Positions 25,850 through 37,565 of a DNA stretch of 64,000 nucleotides are shown piece after piece. How positions within the stretch are numbered: the first letter of the stretch is position 1; each line of letters opens with the position of its first letter. The notes under the pieces are model-generated. The model saw nothing but the letters and a program-made list of their open reading frames with translations. It did not search any database and was not told the origin of the DNA. Source of the stretch: Capsicum annuum (lineage: Eukaryota > Streptophyta > Magnoliopsida > Solanales > Solanaceae); assembly GCF_002878395.1 (NCBI RefSeq), contig NC_061119.1, positions 42,779,814 through 42,843,813 of the forward strand, in the 5' to 3' direction. A program made the translations under genes and the position numbers.

Positions 25850-27010
25850 GGTGTGAGAGGCACCACACTTATGAACGAGAAGCTACAGAATATATTAGAA
25901 ACTATACCTTCCTTCATGATCTCTATTGTACTTTGGAGTTATCTCTATCTGCTCTAACTGTGCTTTCACGTGATAGAGAATTCTTGCTTGTAGATCTTAT
26001 GTCCACAGAAATAGGGGCCAACCAGCCTTACCACCATGTGCAGACCCTTTGAATGAGAATGTCACCCATGCTGAGCTCTGAGCTGCTTTCTAGGTACTAG
26101 CTCAGGCCATGAATTCTAATGTTCAGGTTAATCATCCAGCGACATTCCTAATTCAGCAAAATGGTTACTTAGCCATGGCTAGAGTTTGAGATTTCATGAG
26201 AATAAACCTATCAGAGTTCTTTAGGTCAAGGGTGAATGAGTATCCACAATCTTTCATCGATAAGGTGAAGAAAGTCACTCAAATTATGCATTTATAGAAG
26301 AGAAGAGTATGAAATTAGCGTCTTACTAATTTTAAAAGATATTGGATATGACTGGGTTAATATGTGGATAGAAGGTAAGGGTCATAATGCAACTCCTGTG
26401 AGTTAGGATGTATTTCAAATAACTTTTTTTGATAGGTTCTTTCCTCATAAGATGAGAGAGGATAAGGTAGAGGATCTCATGAACCTCGGGCAGGGTTCTA
26501 TATTTGTAAAGGAATACTGCCTCAAGTTTACTTAGCTTTCTAAGTATGCACCCAAGTTGTTGCTGGATTCTAGGGCTCGTATGAGTAAATTTGTCATTGG
26601 AGTGTCTAACTTACTAGTCAATGAGCGTAGGACTGTCATGTTGATTGGGGATATGAACTTTTATTTATTGATGCCCCATGCTCAATAGATTGAGGCCGAA
26701 AAAGTAAAAAAAGATAAAGAGAGACAAAGAAGGTTAGGACCAGATAATTTGATTATGGTCGACATAAATCAGGAGAGGGAAATCGTTCTTAGTTTCAGAG
26801 CCATTCATCAGCACTTGCATCATCTTCAGCAAGGGCCCCCACATCTAGGACTAAGTAGCAGCAATAGGGTTGAAATTCGGCCACTAGATCTCAGGGTAGC
26901 ATTTCTGGGGAACATGTTTTTCTTCCTGTAAAAAGTGTGGTAGAAGTCATCCAAGTGAGTACTTGATAGGTAGAGATAGTTGTTGTCATTATGGTAAGAT
27001 AGGACATAGG
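25850..27010 (+). pseudogene. gag of the Tekay/Del-like chromovirus, degenerate
   Basis: Gag forms the retroelement's cytoplasmic particle and binds its RNA. Three-frame reading gives fragments typical of Tekay/Del gag: FFDRFFPHKMREDKVEDLMN near 26430, then YCLKFT and LSKYAPKLL near 26520-26560, and a C-terminal zinc knuckle at about 26935-27010 (CCHYGKIGHRIKEF). In that knuckle expected cysteines are replaced, one by Tyr and the last by Phe, so zinc binding would be lost. Several in-frame stops and frameshifts are present. It lies directly after the 5' LTR. Confidence 0.78.
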
Positions 27011-27560
27011 ATCAAGGAATTCCATTTTACTAAACAAAGAAGAAAAGATGCTAACCCTCAGGCTCCATCCACTACTTTAGCATCTCAGTCAGGCCGCCTA
27101 GCTCTAGAGCAAATGCATTATCTAGTACCGATGGCAGTCAGCATTAGAATCAATTTTATGCTATACTGTCTCATCAAGAGTGAAAGTCTCCTAGATGTAA
27201 TCACTGGTATGCTTTGTGTATTTCACCTTGATACTTATGTGTTGTTAGATCCGGGGTCAACCCTCTTTTTTGTAACCTCACTAAATGATGTGAACTTCGG
27301 TGTAAATCTCGAGAGTCTTTCTAAACCTTTTTTAGTTTCCACTCTCTTTGGTAAGTCAGTTATTTCTAGACGAGTATACAGAAAGTGCCCTATTATAGTC
27401 CTTCATAGGGTTACTTTAGCAAATTTAATAAAGCTAGAGATGATAGATTATGATGTCATTCTTGGTATGGATTGGCTCTATTCATGCTATGCCTCAGTTT
27501 ATTATCGCACCCAAGTGGTGACGTTTCAGTTTCCTAGTGAGTCGTTCCTCTAGTGGGAGG
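27011..27560 (+). pseudogene. aspartic protease of the Tekay/Del-like chromovirus
   Basis: This is the longest open piece of the element, 196 codons at 26963-27553, running from the zinc knuckle into the protease. The active-site region is LLDPGSTLFFVT, an Asp-Pro-Gly form known for this lineage, and the C-terminal part has YDVILGMDWLYSCYASV, the conserved ILGMDWL block. The domain cleaves the Gag-Pol polyprotein. It is open through the domain, but the flanking gag and RT are broken. Confidence 0.85.
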
Positions 27561-27689
27561 GTAGTTTAGTAACTCCTAAGGTTTTTTCATTTCTTATCCT
27601 ATAACCATAAAGTTAATCTCAAAAGTGTGTATCTAGCACCTGGTTTAGGCTAAAGATACTAATTCTAAGACCCCAACCATTCAGGCAGT

Positions 27690-29050
27690 TCATGTAGATA
27701 ATAAGTTTCCTAATGTATTCCTAGAGAATATACCCTGGGTACCTATCGATAGGGAAATCAAATTTAGGATTGATCCACTCCCAGATTCCCAACCTCTCTC
27801 TATTCCTCCATACAAAATGGCTTAATTATAACTTAAAGAGTTGGAGGAACAACTTAAGAACCTCTTAGACAAGGGATTCATCAAACCCAATGTTTCTCCG
27901 TGGGGTGCTTCAGTCCTATTCTTGCACAAAAAGAATAGTACTCTTAGAATGTGTATAGACTACATACAGTTAAATAAGGTCATCGTCAAGAACTAGTACC
28001 TCATCTCTAGAATTGATGACTTATTTGACCAGTTTTAGGGTACCCGTTGGTTTTTAAAATTGACCTCAAGTTGGGATATCATCAGTTGAAGGTCAAAAAA
28101 TGTGACATTCCAAAGACCGTTATTAGAACTCAATATAGTTACTTTGAGTTTATGTTTATGTCTTTTGAACTAACAAATGATTCGGCAACCTTTATGGACT
28201 TGATGAACAGGGTTTTTAACTAGTATTTGGACATGTTTGTCATTGTCTTTTGTCATTTTCTTCATAAATAATATACTTGCCTATTCTCGAAGTGAGGAGG
28301 AGCATGCAAACCATATGAGGATAGTATTGCAGACCCTCAAAGATCACGAGTTGTTTAAAAAATTTAGTAAGTGTGAATTTTGGTTGGAGTTCGTTATGTT
28401 TTTGGGGCATGTGATTTTGGGTAAAGGTAGTCATGTAGACCCTTAGAAAACAAATGCAGTGAAGTGATGGCCTATGCCCATTACTCCATCTGATATTAGG
28501 AGCTTCCTAGTTTATTTTGGTCACTACAAGAGATTTGTTTAGGGGTTTCCTGTATAACCGCACCATTGACCAAGTTGAAACAAAAAAGGTAAAGTTCTAA
28601 TTAGTCAGACAAATGCGAGAAAAACTTCTAAGAGTTGAAAGACAAATTGACTTTGGCACAAGTGCTAGCTTTGCCAGATTGGTTAGATGGATTTGTGGTG
28701 TACTGTGATGCCTCCAGAGTTGGGTTAGGTTGTGTTTTGAAGTAGAATAGAATACTGATAACTTATACCCCCAAGCAGCTTAAAGATCATGAGAAGAATT
28801 ATCTAACTCATTATTTGGAATTAGAAGTTGTGGTGTTCGCCTAGAAAATTTTAAGACATTATTTATATGGTGTGCATGTAATTATTTCACTGATCACAAG
28901 AGTCTCCAATACGAGTTTATGCAGGAAGAGTTAAATCTCCATCAGAAAAGATGGTTAGAATTGCTAAACAATTATGACATAAATGTGCTTTACCATTCGG
29001 GTAAGGCATCTATAGTAGCTAATGCTTTGAGTAGTTATCTATAGGTCGTG
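27690..29050 (+). pseudogene. reverse transcriptase and RNase H of the chromovirus, degenerate
   Basis: RT fragments: PLSIPPYKMA near 27800, [20 protein letters not shown] near 27860-27920, [16 protein letters not shown] near 27950. The catalytic box reads FINNILAYS at about 28258-28290, with both catalytic aspartates (normally IDD) replaced by asparagine. The connection region and RNase H follow to about 29050, with the Asp of VYCDAS visible near 28700. Stops and frameshifts are present throughout. The double Asp-to-Asn change would by itself abolish polymerisation. Confidence 0.82.
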
Positions 29051-29059
29051 TAGCCCATG

Positions 29060-30610
29060 TGGAATAGAAGAAGAAAGAGTTAGCCAAACAGGTGCATAGA
29101 TTGGCTCAATTAGGAGTGTGTTTTCTTGGCTTGGATGATGGTGGATTAGTGGCTTAGAATGGTTTAGAGTCATCCTTAGTAGATGCAGTGAAATATAAAT
29201 AACGTGATGATCCTATACTTAGCCAGTTAATGAATGTAGTTCCTCCGCAAAAGGTTGAGGTTTTCTCCCAATGAGGAGATGATGTCCTCCACTATCCGGG
29301 TCATTTATGTGTTTCCAATATTGATGGGTTGAGAGAAAGGATATTAGTGAAAGCTAATAGTTCTAAGTAATTGATTCACCATGGTGCCACCAAGATGTAC
29401 CGCAATCTATGGGAAGTGTTTTGGTGGAATAGTATGAAGAGGGATATAACAGATTTATGGCTAAGTGTCCTAATTTCTAACAGGTGAAAGCTGAGCATAA
29501 AAGACTAGGAGGTACACTTTAGTACATTGCCATCCCTACTTAGAAATGGGAGTTCATTTATATAGACGTCATTATAGGACTTTCTCGTATCAGACATCAG
29601 CATGATTCGATTTGGGTTATCGTGGACCAAATGACCAAGTCAACCTATTTCTAGTTAGTTAAGACCTCAAATACAACTAAAGATTATGCTAAGTTATACG
29701 TTCGTAACTTAGTGAGACTCTAGGGAATTCCCTTATCCATCATTTCAGACCGAGGTACTCAGTCCACTTTGCAGTTTTGACAATCATTTCACAAAGGCCT
29801 TGGTATAAAAGTGAAGCTTAGCATAACTTTCCACTCTCAGGCAGATGGTCAGGCCGATCGAACTATCCAAACAATAGAGGATATGTTGAGAGCTTGTGTA
29901 ATTTATTGTAAAGAAAATTGGGATGACTATTTAACATTGATTGAGTTTTCATACAATAACAGTTACCATCTAGTATTAAGATGGCTCCATTCAAAACATT
30001 ATATGGGTGTAGGTGTAGATAACCTATAGGGTGGTTTGATGTTGGTGAGACCACTTTGATTGGGCCGGATTATATTCTTCAAGATATGGAGAAGGTTTGA
30101 TTGATTTGTGAGAGATTGAAAACCTCCCAAAGTCAATATAAATCATATACAGATATTAAAAGGAGAGAACTAAATTTTGTTGTAGGTGATTGGGTGTTTT
30201 TACAGGTTTCACACATGAAGGGAGTGACGAGGTTTAGAATAAAAGGAAAGCTCAGTCCCCAGTATATTAGTCCATACGATCATAAAGTATGTTGGAGATA
30301 TTGCTTATGAGCTAGATCTTCCATTGAAATTATCAGTTGTTCATCCAGTTTTTCATGTGTCTATGTTGAAGGAATTTATTATAGACCCATCCTCTATTGT
30401 ACCTGTACAAAGTAATGGAGTGAAAGTTAGTTTGTCCTATGAGGAGATTCCAATTGAGATTCTTGATCATCAAATTTGAAGGTTAGGAATAAAGAAGTGG
30501 CCTCCGTGAAAGTTCTATGGAGAAATTAATCAATTGAGGGAGCAACATGGGAAGCAACGGAAGACATAATGAGTCGATATCCTTACCTATTTGCTCATAG
30601 AACCAAGTAT
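29060..30610 (+). pseudogene. integrase and chromodomain of the chromovirus, degenerate
   Basis: The zinc-binding start (IHHGATKMYRNL) lies near 29370. Catalytic core pieces are YIDVIIGL near 29555 and IISDRGTQ near 29740. In 29811-30029 HSQADGQADRTIQTIEDMLR is readable; the expected catalytic Glu of GQAERTIQ is replaced by Asp. The C-terminal domain (30101-30310) has VGDWVFLQVSHMKGVTRF and KGKLSPQYISPY. The last part, to about 30610, reads in shifting frames as a chromodomain, ending in SRYPYLF. A C-terminal chromodomain is what defines chromoviruses and guides integration to heterochromatin. Confidence 0.82.
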
Positions 30611-30833
30611 CTTAAGGTAAGAATTCCCTTGACGTCTATTCTCCTAACCAATATTCTTACTCACATTAGTTTAACTGATGAAATTTATGTGTAATAAGTT
30701 ATTTTAATTATGAGCTTGTGGTTGGGGGTGAATAGTTTCAGTTTCAAAGCAAAATAAACTTCATACCTCGGCCTAATGAACCTATAAGATAGATCTTTCC
30801 CCATCCAACCTTCATTCGAGGACGAATGGTCCC
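30611..30833 (+). other. non-coding stretch between pol and polypurine tract
   Basis: Contains ATTCGAGGACGAATG just before the tract. The reverse complement of the same block is seen at about 2560 in the LARD-like element, so it is a conserved family sequence. Confidence 0.6.
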
Positions 30834-30846
30834 AAGGGGGAGATAA
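30834..30846 (+). other. polypurine tract of the chromovirus
   Basis: AAGGGGGAGATAA immediately precedes the 3' LTR start TGTCATACCCC. It matches the tract of the LARD-like element. Confidence 0.9.
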
Positions 30847-32598
30847 TGTCATACCCCAAAATTTGGATAATTTTATTTTGATAGCTCCTAAGTGTTTTGA
30901 TGCAATTTTTGAGTTGGATAATGATATGGAATGCTAACGGGATCATTAGGAAGTGTTCCAAAATATTTAGAATGTATTTTGGGGCCTCAAAACTGTAAAG
31001 GTCTATGATTGGGGCATGCCATACAGACATGGCACACCCTGACATGAAAACCAATAGCCTCGAGCGATAAGGGCATACCATGTGGGCTATTTTTTACGTT
31101 AAGGGTGTTTCATACCCTTGGTGTGGCGCGATAAGGGCGTGCCACACCCAAGGGCACAACAATTTTCAAATTCCATTTTTTCTTTATTTTTTAAGGTATT
31201 TTGGTCTTTTACATCATAAATACTCCTACAGCTAATACTAAAGTTTATTCCCTCACCCTATAACCTAAATACACTATTTCATCTTCTCTCAAGCTCTCAA
31301 GTACATAAAAAAGAAAGGGTTCCTCTCATAATTTCATATTTAAGGCTCAATTTCAAGTCTCCTTCAAAGAGAATTTATGAAGGTTAGGTGTGTGGGGTTT
31401 GAACAAGGATAAAATTTCATCCTTGTGCCCATAAGTTGAGTGTTTACTTGAATTTAAGGATTTAATGGCAAGGGTACATACCCACTTTTATTATGCTTTT
31501 AAATTATGATGCTTCCTCATGAGTTAGACTTTATTTAGCACAAGATTTCATGTTTACTTATGTTTTATCGATGAAATTGATCTTATGAAGCAATTTTTTA
31601 TATTTTTGACATAAAATTCCATTGATGAAAAACTGTATATATGATTTAGCATGATTTACTAAGTTTACTAGAAGTTCAAGCTTACTAATTCAAGTTACAG
31701 AATATTACAACATGATTAAAGTTTTAGTTTTGTTCTTATGATCTCAGACATAATATGAAATTCACGTAGTTATTTAAGAACAAGATTTAACAAAAGAGGC
31801 ATGATTGGTTTTCAGACTTAAAAACCTATATGCTTATTTCAAGGTGAATTTCATAAAGTATAAGCCCTAGTAAGTTTTTGGAGTAGTATTAGCATAGAGG
31901 AGAATGTGGATTTAGCGCATCCTATTTTTCTAAGCTATGTGCCATCATAGGTTTAAGGGGCCTCACCATAGAGTGTATTTCTTGCGCAAATGAGCTAATT
32001 TTAGTGAACACTCTAGTTAAGATTTCATACCGATGGTAGGGTATTGAACAACTCTCCTTAATGTAGGTAAGACGTTAGAATCCATGCTAGGTCACATGGT
32101 TTATGTTAATTATATGAATCTTCCACAGAAGTAATGATTTCAGAAACTAAATGTAATGGCTCAACAGCTTTATTCTGATGTTTTTTATGACTTATGCTTA
32201 TGTTGATTTAGTTTTCAGTTTCTTTTGTGAAGTCTATTTACACTTAGCATGCATGTTTTATGAGTATTAGAATTATAAGTTTTACTTGTTGCATTCATCC
32301 CTACATACTCAGTACAATCTAGAAGTACTAACTACATATATGTCTGTGTGGCTACATTATTTCAAAATATAGGTGCTGGTGTTCGTCCTCAGTAGTACGA
32401 TTAGCCGCAATCACCACCTCCTACATTCTGACAGTTGGTGAGTCCTCATGTTTCGAGGTCTAAGATGATGTTTATCTGAGATGTTTAGCTAAAAAGTATA
32501 AATTTAAATTTTATGTTTTCTTTTGGGTTAGTTGGGGTCTGTCCCAATGGCTCTTCAATTTTCTTTAGAGGCTTGTCCGAACTTGTTAGTTATCTTCT
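30847..32598 (+). repeat. 3' LTR of the chromovirus, main part
   Basis: Starts TGTCATACCCC after the polypurine tract and aligns with 17869-18565 and 24746-25600. It is interrupted at 32598 by the element at 32599-37420 (CTTCT duplication) and resumes at 37426-37565. After a second insertion it ends near 41908. Confidence 0.88.
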
Positions 32599-33121
32599 TG
32601 ATGCAAGTTCAGAAAGTGCTAATTGCATGGATGGATTTCAACTTGACATGAAAAGCGTGAAGTGTTTCAAGGGAGTATGGAAGCTAAGAATCAACACAAT
32701 AGAAGATTAACATAATATTTTACAGTCCTTTTTAGTCATAATATGATGCACATTTAATCAAGGGCATTTATGTCTTTTCATATCTTAGCTTACCCTCGAA
32801 GTATAAATAGAATATAATGAGCATATTTTGGGTGAGACAATATTTTTAGGTTGAACACTCTTTAATGAGTTTATGGGTTTATCCCTTTGTATCTACATTG
32901 GACTCTCTTGAATATCTTTTGGTAAGATTATTCACGTATGAGTTCAATTCTCTTCTCCCTTGAAATCAATCATGTAATTATTTGTTCAAATTAGAGAATT
33001 ATAAATCTATATGTCTCTAAATTACTTCAATTGTAGGATTGTTTCATTCTTTCTTCTCTAACTCTCCTCAGTTTCTTGATTATCTCTTGAATCTATATAT
33101 CTTGTATCCCATTTTACATCA
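32599..33121 (+). repeat. 5' LTR of the non-autonomous element
   Basis: Near-identical to 36895-37420. Both contain TAGTCATAATATGAT and a TATAAATAGAATAT-type TATA box (about 32801-32815), likely marking the U3 promoter. Confidence 0.9.
32801..32815 (+). promoter_or_regulatory. putative TATA box in the LTR of the non-autonomous element
   Basis: TATAAATAGAATATA lies inside the 5' LTR about 200 bp from its start and is conserved in the 3' LTR at about 37099-37113. It is a good match to plant TATA boxes; transcription was not tested. Confidence 0.5.
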
Positions 33122-33123
33122 AT

Positions 33124-33135
33124 TGAAATCAGAGC
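33124..33135 (+). other. primer-binding site, variant of initiator Met-tRNA type
   Basis: TGAAATCAGAGC, followed by AAGGTT, differs from the canonical TGGTATCAGAGC at two positions and lies 2 nt after the LTR end. Confidence 0.75.
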
Positions 33136-34110
33136 AAGGTTAAAGTATTTTTCCTACAATTCTTAATACTTTGCTTATATAGTTTGAAAATTGAAAAAAA
33201 AATAAAAATCAGAAAAATTGAAAAAAAAAAAATCAAACTAAAAGTTGGAGAAATTTTCAAGTGGGTGTTGTTGGATTTTGTTGGGAATAGTTCAAAGTGC
33301 TTGAATATCAAATTTGGGAACATTTGAAGTTGATTTGGAGTTGATTTTGCCCTATTTTCTCTCATTTACACAGCTGAAATTTCGGCACTTTCTAAAGTGC
33401 AAAAATTTGAGTTTCTGAGCTTTCTTGTGCAAATTTTACCCCCATCTTGTGGATCTAAGTTTTTTTTATCATGGGTTAACTATATTAGTTTCCAATTTTG
33501 GGATCTAAGAACGAATTTGGGATCAATTTTGGGTTCAAAAATTAGGCATTTTTCCTTGTGCGAATTTTAGTGTAATTTTAAAGTTTGAGTTGATTTCTTA
33601 CTTTAAAAACTATTGGGTGAGGCTTAAAAGTATCTCATATTGATTGGGTAAACTTGATTTGAATTGGGTCTTCTTTTTCCCAAACTCTAAAATTTGAGTT
33701 GGTTGGTTTATGGGTAAAACATATTATATGTCAATTTCTTTAGCTAGATTACATTGAGTATTAGTTCTACTCGTGTTAACTAGTTTATTTTGTGTTCATA
33801 TTTTATTACGTGACAATTTCTTTTGTGCTTTTCTCTTTTTAGTTTCATTGTGTATTTAATTCGTTCATTGTCCGTTAGTGTGTTTTGTCCTTCTTTATTA
33901 TTGACATAAACTCTACTCTGAACCGATACTTGAAAGCTTACTTTGAGATTATTTGAGATTATAGAACCGTGAAGGAATACCCTTGAGTGGTAAAAGGCTT
34001 GAGTGGTGAGATCATTTGAGTGTGGTCATAAAATCCTACGACCTTTGAGTGTATACACGAGCGGAAAGAAAATTGTGTGCCATCACTTGAGTTATACACG
34101 TGAGGGATTG
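33136..34110 (+). other. leader region of the non-autonomous element
   Basis: AT-rich and without a convincing ORF, between the primer site and the coding region. A-rich runs occur near 33190-33240. In autonomous relatives gag would begin here; none is recognisable. Confidence 0.5.
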
Positions 34111-34114
34111 ACTT

Positions 34115-34932
34115 GTGAGGTCCATTATTTACAATGGAGGTTTGGATGTCAATAGAGAAAGGAGAACTTCATCTTATAATTCTACTTCTCGTAAGAGTTG
34201 TTGTGAAGTTTTTCATGATTATAGTGGTGCTTCTAGAAGAAAAAAAGAGTATGAGATTAATGAAGGTTTGACTAAATTTGAAGTCATTGTGGAGGGGTAT
34301 GAGAGTGGTTGCACATTTGATTGTACCTTAGGTGTAAACAAATTATGTTATACCAACTTCATTGATCCTTCTTTGGTTGAGTGATTGGATATATCTTGTC
34401 ATACGAAAAGCTCACCATATAAATTGATGAAAGTTTGGTTGACAAAGAGGTGAAGATCATTGTTTACCATGGAAGCTATCAAGGGGGTATTTGGTGTGAT
34501 ATCTATCCTTTGTCTACTTGGTTGGTATGTTTAGGAGCTCCTTGGTTCAATCGTAATAAATTTTAGTTTGATAGAGAGTTGGAAAAGTTTGTTGTTGTAG
34601 ATTTGATGGAACAAAAGCATGTCTTAACTCCTAAGGCCATTAAGAAATCTTCAATAACAAATGAGGAAGTCAAGAAAGTGAAAGTGATGACTACTAACTT
34701 GAAATTTGATGTACAAAGTCATTTCAATAATTCAAGTAGAGTCTTTGGAGCTTCTAGTGATGCTAAATTAAAAATTGATGTAAAGAGTCATCCCAATGAC
34801 TCAAAAAGGATCCTTGGAGCCTATTGCACTCCTAATGAAATGAGTGAGCGAGAAAAGAAAAAGAGGAGTGAGGGAGTGAATAGTGATAATTTGAAAGAGA
34901 AAAAAAAAGAAAGGATATTTGGAATGAAGTGA
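34115..34932 (+). pseudogene. retropepsin-like remnant in the non-autonomous element
   Basis: Two open pieces (34115-34384 and 34579-34932) plus the intervening frame can be read as one degenerate protein. The first piece is Arg/Ser/Lys-rich and then reads LGVNKLCYTNFIDPSLVE. The middle has KSSPYKLDESLVDKEVKIIV, followed by GGIWCDIYPLSTW and LGAPWFNR. This resembles the C-terminal half of Ty3/gypsy aspartic protease (CD-P-LLGRPW block). The catalytic Asp-Ser/Thr-Gly is not seen. After it the sequence becomes Lys/Glu-rich. The relationship is inferred from pattern, not from a search. Confidence 0.55.
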
Positions 34933-36800
34933 GTGAGTGGGTACAAGCACAAAAGAAAAGAGAGTTGAAAAATGACAATGAATTGTCACAAGAAGAAATG
35001 AAGAAGAGTAAAGCAAGTGAGAGAAAAGAAGATGAGATAATAGAAAAACAAGAGAATGTGAGTGAGAGATTTTCTTATTCTAATTCTAACCCTTTGAATT
35101 CTTGTTTTTCTAGTATTTCCACTTCTTTTATAGGTATTCTTGAAGAAAAGCACAAAGAGAACGACTCAACATGAAAAGAAATTCATGAATTGGAAGAAGC
35201 AAGTCAAGTTGGAACTATTTCAAGTAAGCAAGTGAACTTAATTTTAGAAAATCAAGGTAAAGAAGATTCGTTAAGTGTTCATCAAGGTAAAAAGACTAAT
35301 CCTTACTCTTTAGTTACGTTAAATGAACTTGATAGTGACTTGTGTGTGAATGTTAGACCATCTTTTGGTGAGGTTGATGATTCTTTACTTTGTGTCAATA
35401 GAGAAATGAATGATGACCATACACTAGTTGAATATGCTTGTGGAGCTAAAATTGTTATTGCTTGTGAGCTTAAAATATTTCAAGATAGTTTTATGTCAAA
35501 TATGAAAACACATAGTGTTTCCTTGAATTCTTGTGATGAAGATGAATATACTTCTTCTTTAGCTATTCGGAACACTAAAAATGTGATTGATGATAATTGT
35601 CTCTTTGCAAGTGAATTTTATTAAAAATTCTTTATCTTGTAAGGACATGAATGTTCTTGGTGGTAGTACTCTTGAAATGGAGCATGAGAAGTGTGATCAT
35701 AGCCTTTTTGAGTTTAAAGAATGTCAAAATTTTAAAATTTTTGACAATCCGCTTTTTGATGATTTTCAATTGAATGATTCATTTCTTGTTGACTCATATG
35801 CACTTGATGAAAGTGATGATCCAAAACTTAAAGAATGCATGATTTGGGAAAATTATTCTTGTGACTTGTCTGGGGGTGTCAATTGCTTGGATGTTAGCAA
35901 GCTAACTCTCAAATTGTTTGTTGAAAGTCTTCTTGTGTTGAAAATTCCTCTAAAATTGAAGAAAATCTTTTAAAGAATTGGAGAGGCATAAGTGATTTGA
36001 TTAGTAAATTGATAGATGTTAGGTTTTATGTCAATTTATTTACTTACTCTAATCTTGCCTTTGAGGATACAATTTGGGATGAATTTTAAAATGCTTCTAC
36101 AAGGAAATGTAAATATGATCTATTTGAAGCATTGGCAAATATCTATGGGCATAAATGTGACAATTCTTCTTTTGATAAGTTTGCTAACCTTGTTGATCTA
36201 TTTGTGAAATACCATCAAGAGAGGATCTACAATAAGGTAAGATTATTTGGAGCATCTTCTTGGGCTACAAAAAGATTTGAGGTATCTTTATCTTCTAAAT
36301 CCAAGAATGATTTGTTTGAATGGCTAATGCTCATTTTTAAACTTTCTAAAGCCATGAAGGTAAATTTTTATGCCTTTGACCTTCAAAGTAGTAACTTTAT
36401 TGTGATTAGTGAGAATTATTTAATGTTGCTATTTGATTCATGTTGTGAGTTACTAAGTGAGAAATACAAGAAAGTTTTGAAATTAATGTTTGTGTTTGAT
36501 TCTGAAAATACATATTTGTATTTAAGGCTTATGGATGATATTATTAGTTTTCTTAATCATGTGGTTAGAAGAGTACAATTAAATTGTGAATTAAGGAACT
36601 ATTTGGTCCAAGTTGTTGAAGAAACTAGTTTTAACTTGAAAGTTCTAATGTGTAAAATTACTAGTTTCTTTAACCTTTTTAATGATTATGATATGTTTTT
36701 GAGTAAAGTTCTTGATATTATGTTTGAAAAGTTGATTTTTAGGGAACTTCATGATTCTTGTCTCTATCACAAAAGTGTATACTTTGGGAATGGTATGTAA
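34929..36800 (+). pseudogene. long unrecognised ORF of the non-autonomous element, few lesions
   Basis: Successive plus-strand open pieces (34929-35174, 35190-35624, 35587-35973, 36132-36800) join with only a few stops and frameshifts, so about 600 codons were probably one ORF recently. The first part is charged (Lys/Glu/Ser, coiled-coil-like). The middle is acidic, with DDHTLVEYACGAKIVIAC, then SFGEVDDS and YALDESDD. The last part (222 codons) is hydrophobic and Leu/Phe-rich, with LFDSCCELLSEKYKKVLKLM and HVVRRVQLNCELRNYLVQVV, and it ends just before the polypurine tract. I do not recognise the family. It has no RT, integrase or zinc-knuckle motif. It could be a gag-like or accessory protein, or captured host sequence. 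Confidence 0.6.
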
Positions 36801-36883
36801 CTTAAAAAATTATTTTTTTGGCTTAGCTACTAACTCCCCTCTATAATTTGCAAGGTTTGAATTCGAGGTCGAATTCTTTTCAA

Positions 36884-36894
36884 CAAGGGGAGAA
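36884..36894 (+). other. polypurine tract of the non-autonomous element
   Basis: CAAGGGGAGAA directly precedes the 3' LTR start TGATGC at 36895. Confidence 0.88.
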
Positions 36895-37420
36895 TGATGC
36901 AAGTTCGGAAAACGTTAATTGCATGGATGGATTTCAAATTGACATCAAAAGCGTGAAGTGTTTCAAGAGAGTATGGAAGCTAAGAATCAACACAATAGAA
37001 GATTAACAAGATATTTTACATTCCTTTTTAGTCATAATATGATTTACATTTAATCAAGGGCATTTATGTCTTTTCATATCTTAGCTTACCCTAGAAATAT
37101 AAATAGAATATGATGAGCATATTTTGGGTGAGACAATATTTTTAGGTTGAACACTCTTTAATGAGTTTATGGGTTTATCCCTTTGTCTCTACATTGGATC
37201 TCACTTGAATATCTTTTGGTGTGATTATTCACGTATGTGTTCAATTCTCCTCTCCCTTGAAATCAATCATGTAATTGTTTGTTCAAATTAGAGAATTACA
37301 AATCTATATTTGTCTCTAATTTACTTCAATTATGGGATTGTTTCAGTCTTTCTTCTCTAACTCTCCTCAATTTTTTGATTATCTCTTGAATCTATATATC
37401 TTGTATCTCATTTTACATCA
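36895..37420 (+). repeat. 3' LTR of the non-autonomous element
   Basis: Direct repeat of 32599-33121 with scattered mismatches; ends TTTTACATCA before the CTTCT duplication. Confidence 0.9.
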
Positions 37421-37565
37421 CTTCTTTTGGTCTTTCAGACTTTCAGTTGTTCTTTAGTTTATCTTGTTTTATTGAGATGGATATTTCAAGTGATATTTAG
37501 TTTAAATTTAAAGTTTTAACATATGTCTATATAAAGTGTTTCTTATTCAGTGCTAAGTGCGTACC

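Larger units (their letters stand above)
32599..37420 (+). mobile_element. complete non-autonomous LTR retrotransposon in the chromovirus 3' LTR
   Basis: LTRs of about 525 bp (32599-33121 and 36895-37420) begin TGATGCAAGTTC and end TTTTACATCA. They are flanked by a perfect CTTCT duplication (32594-32598 and 37421-37425). A primer site (33124-33135) and a polypurine tract (36884-36894) are in the right places. The interior encodes a protease-like remnant and a long unrecognised ORF but no RT, RNase H or integrase, so movement would need another element's enzymes. LTR mismatches are few compared with the older layers, which suggests a younger insertion. Confidence 0.93.
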
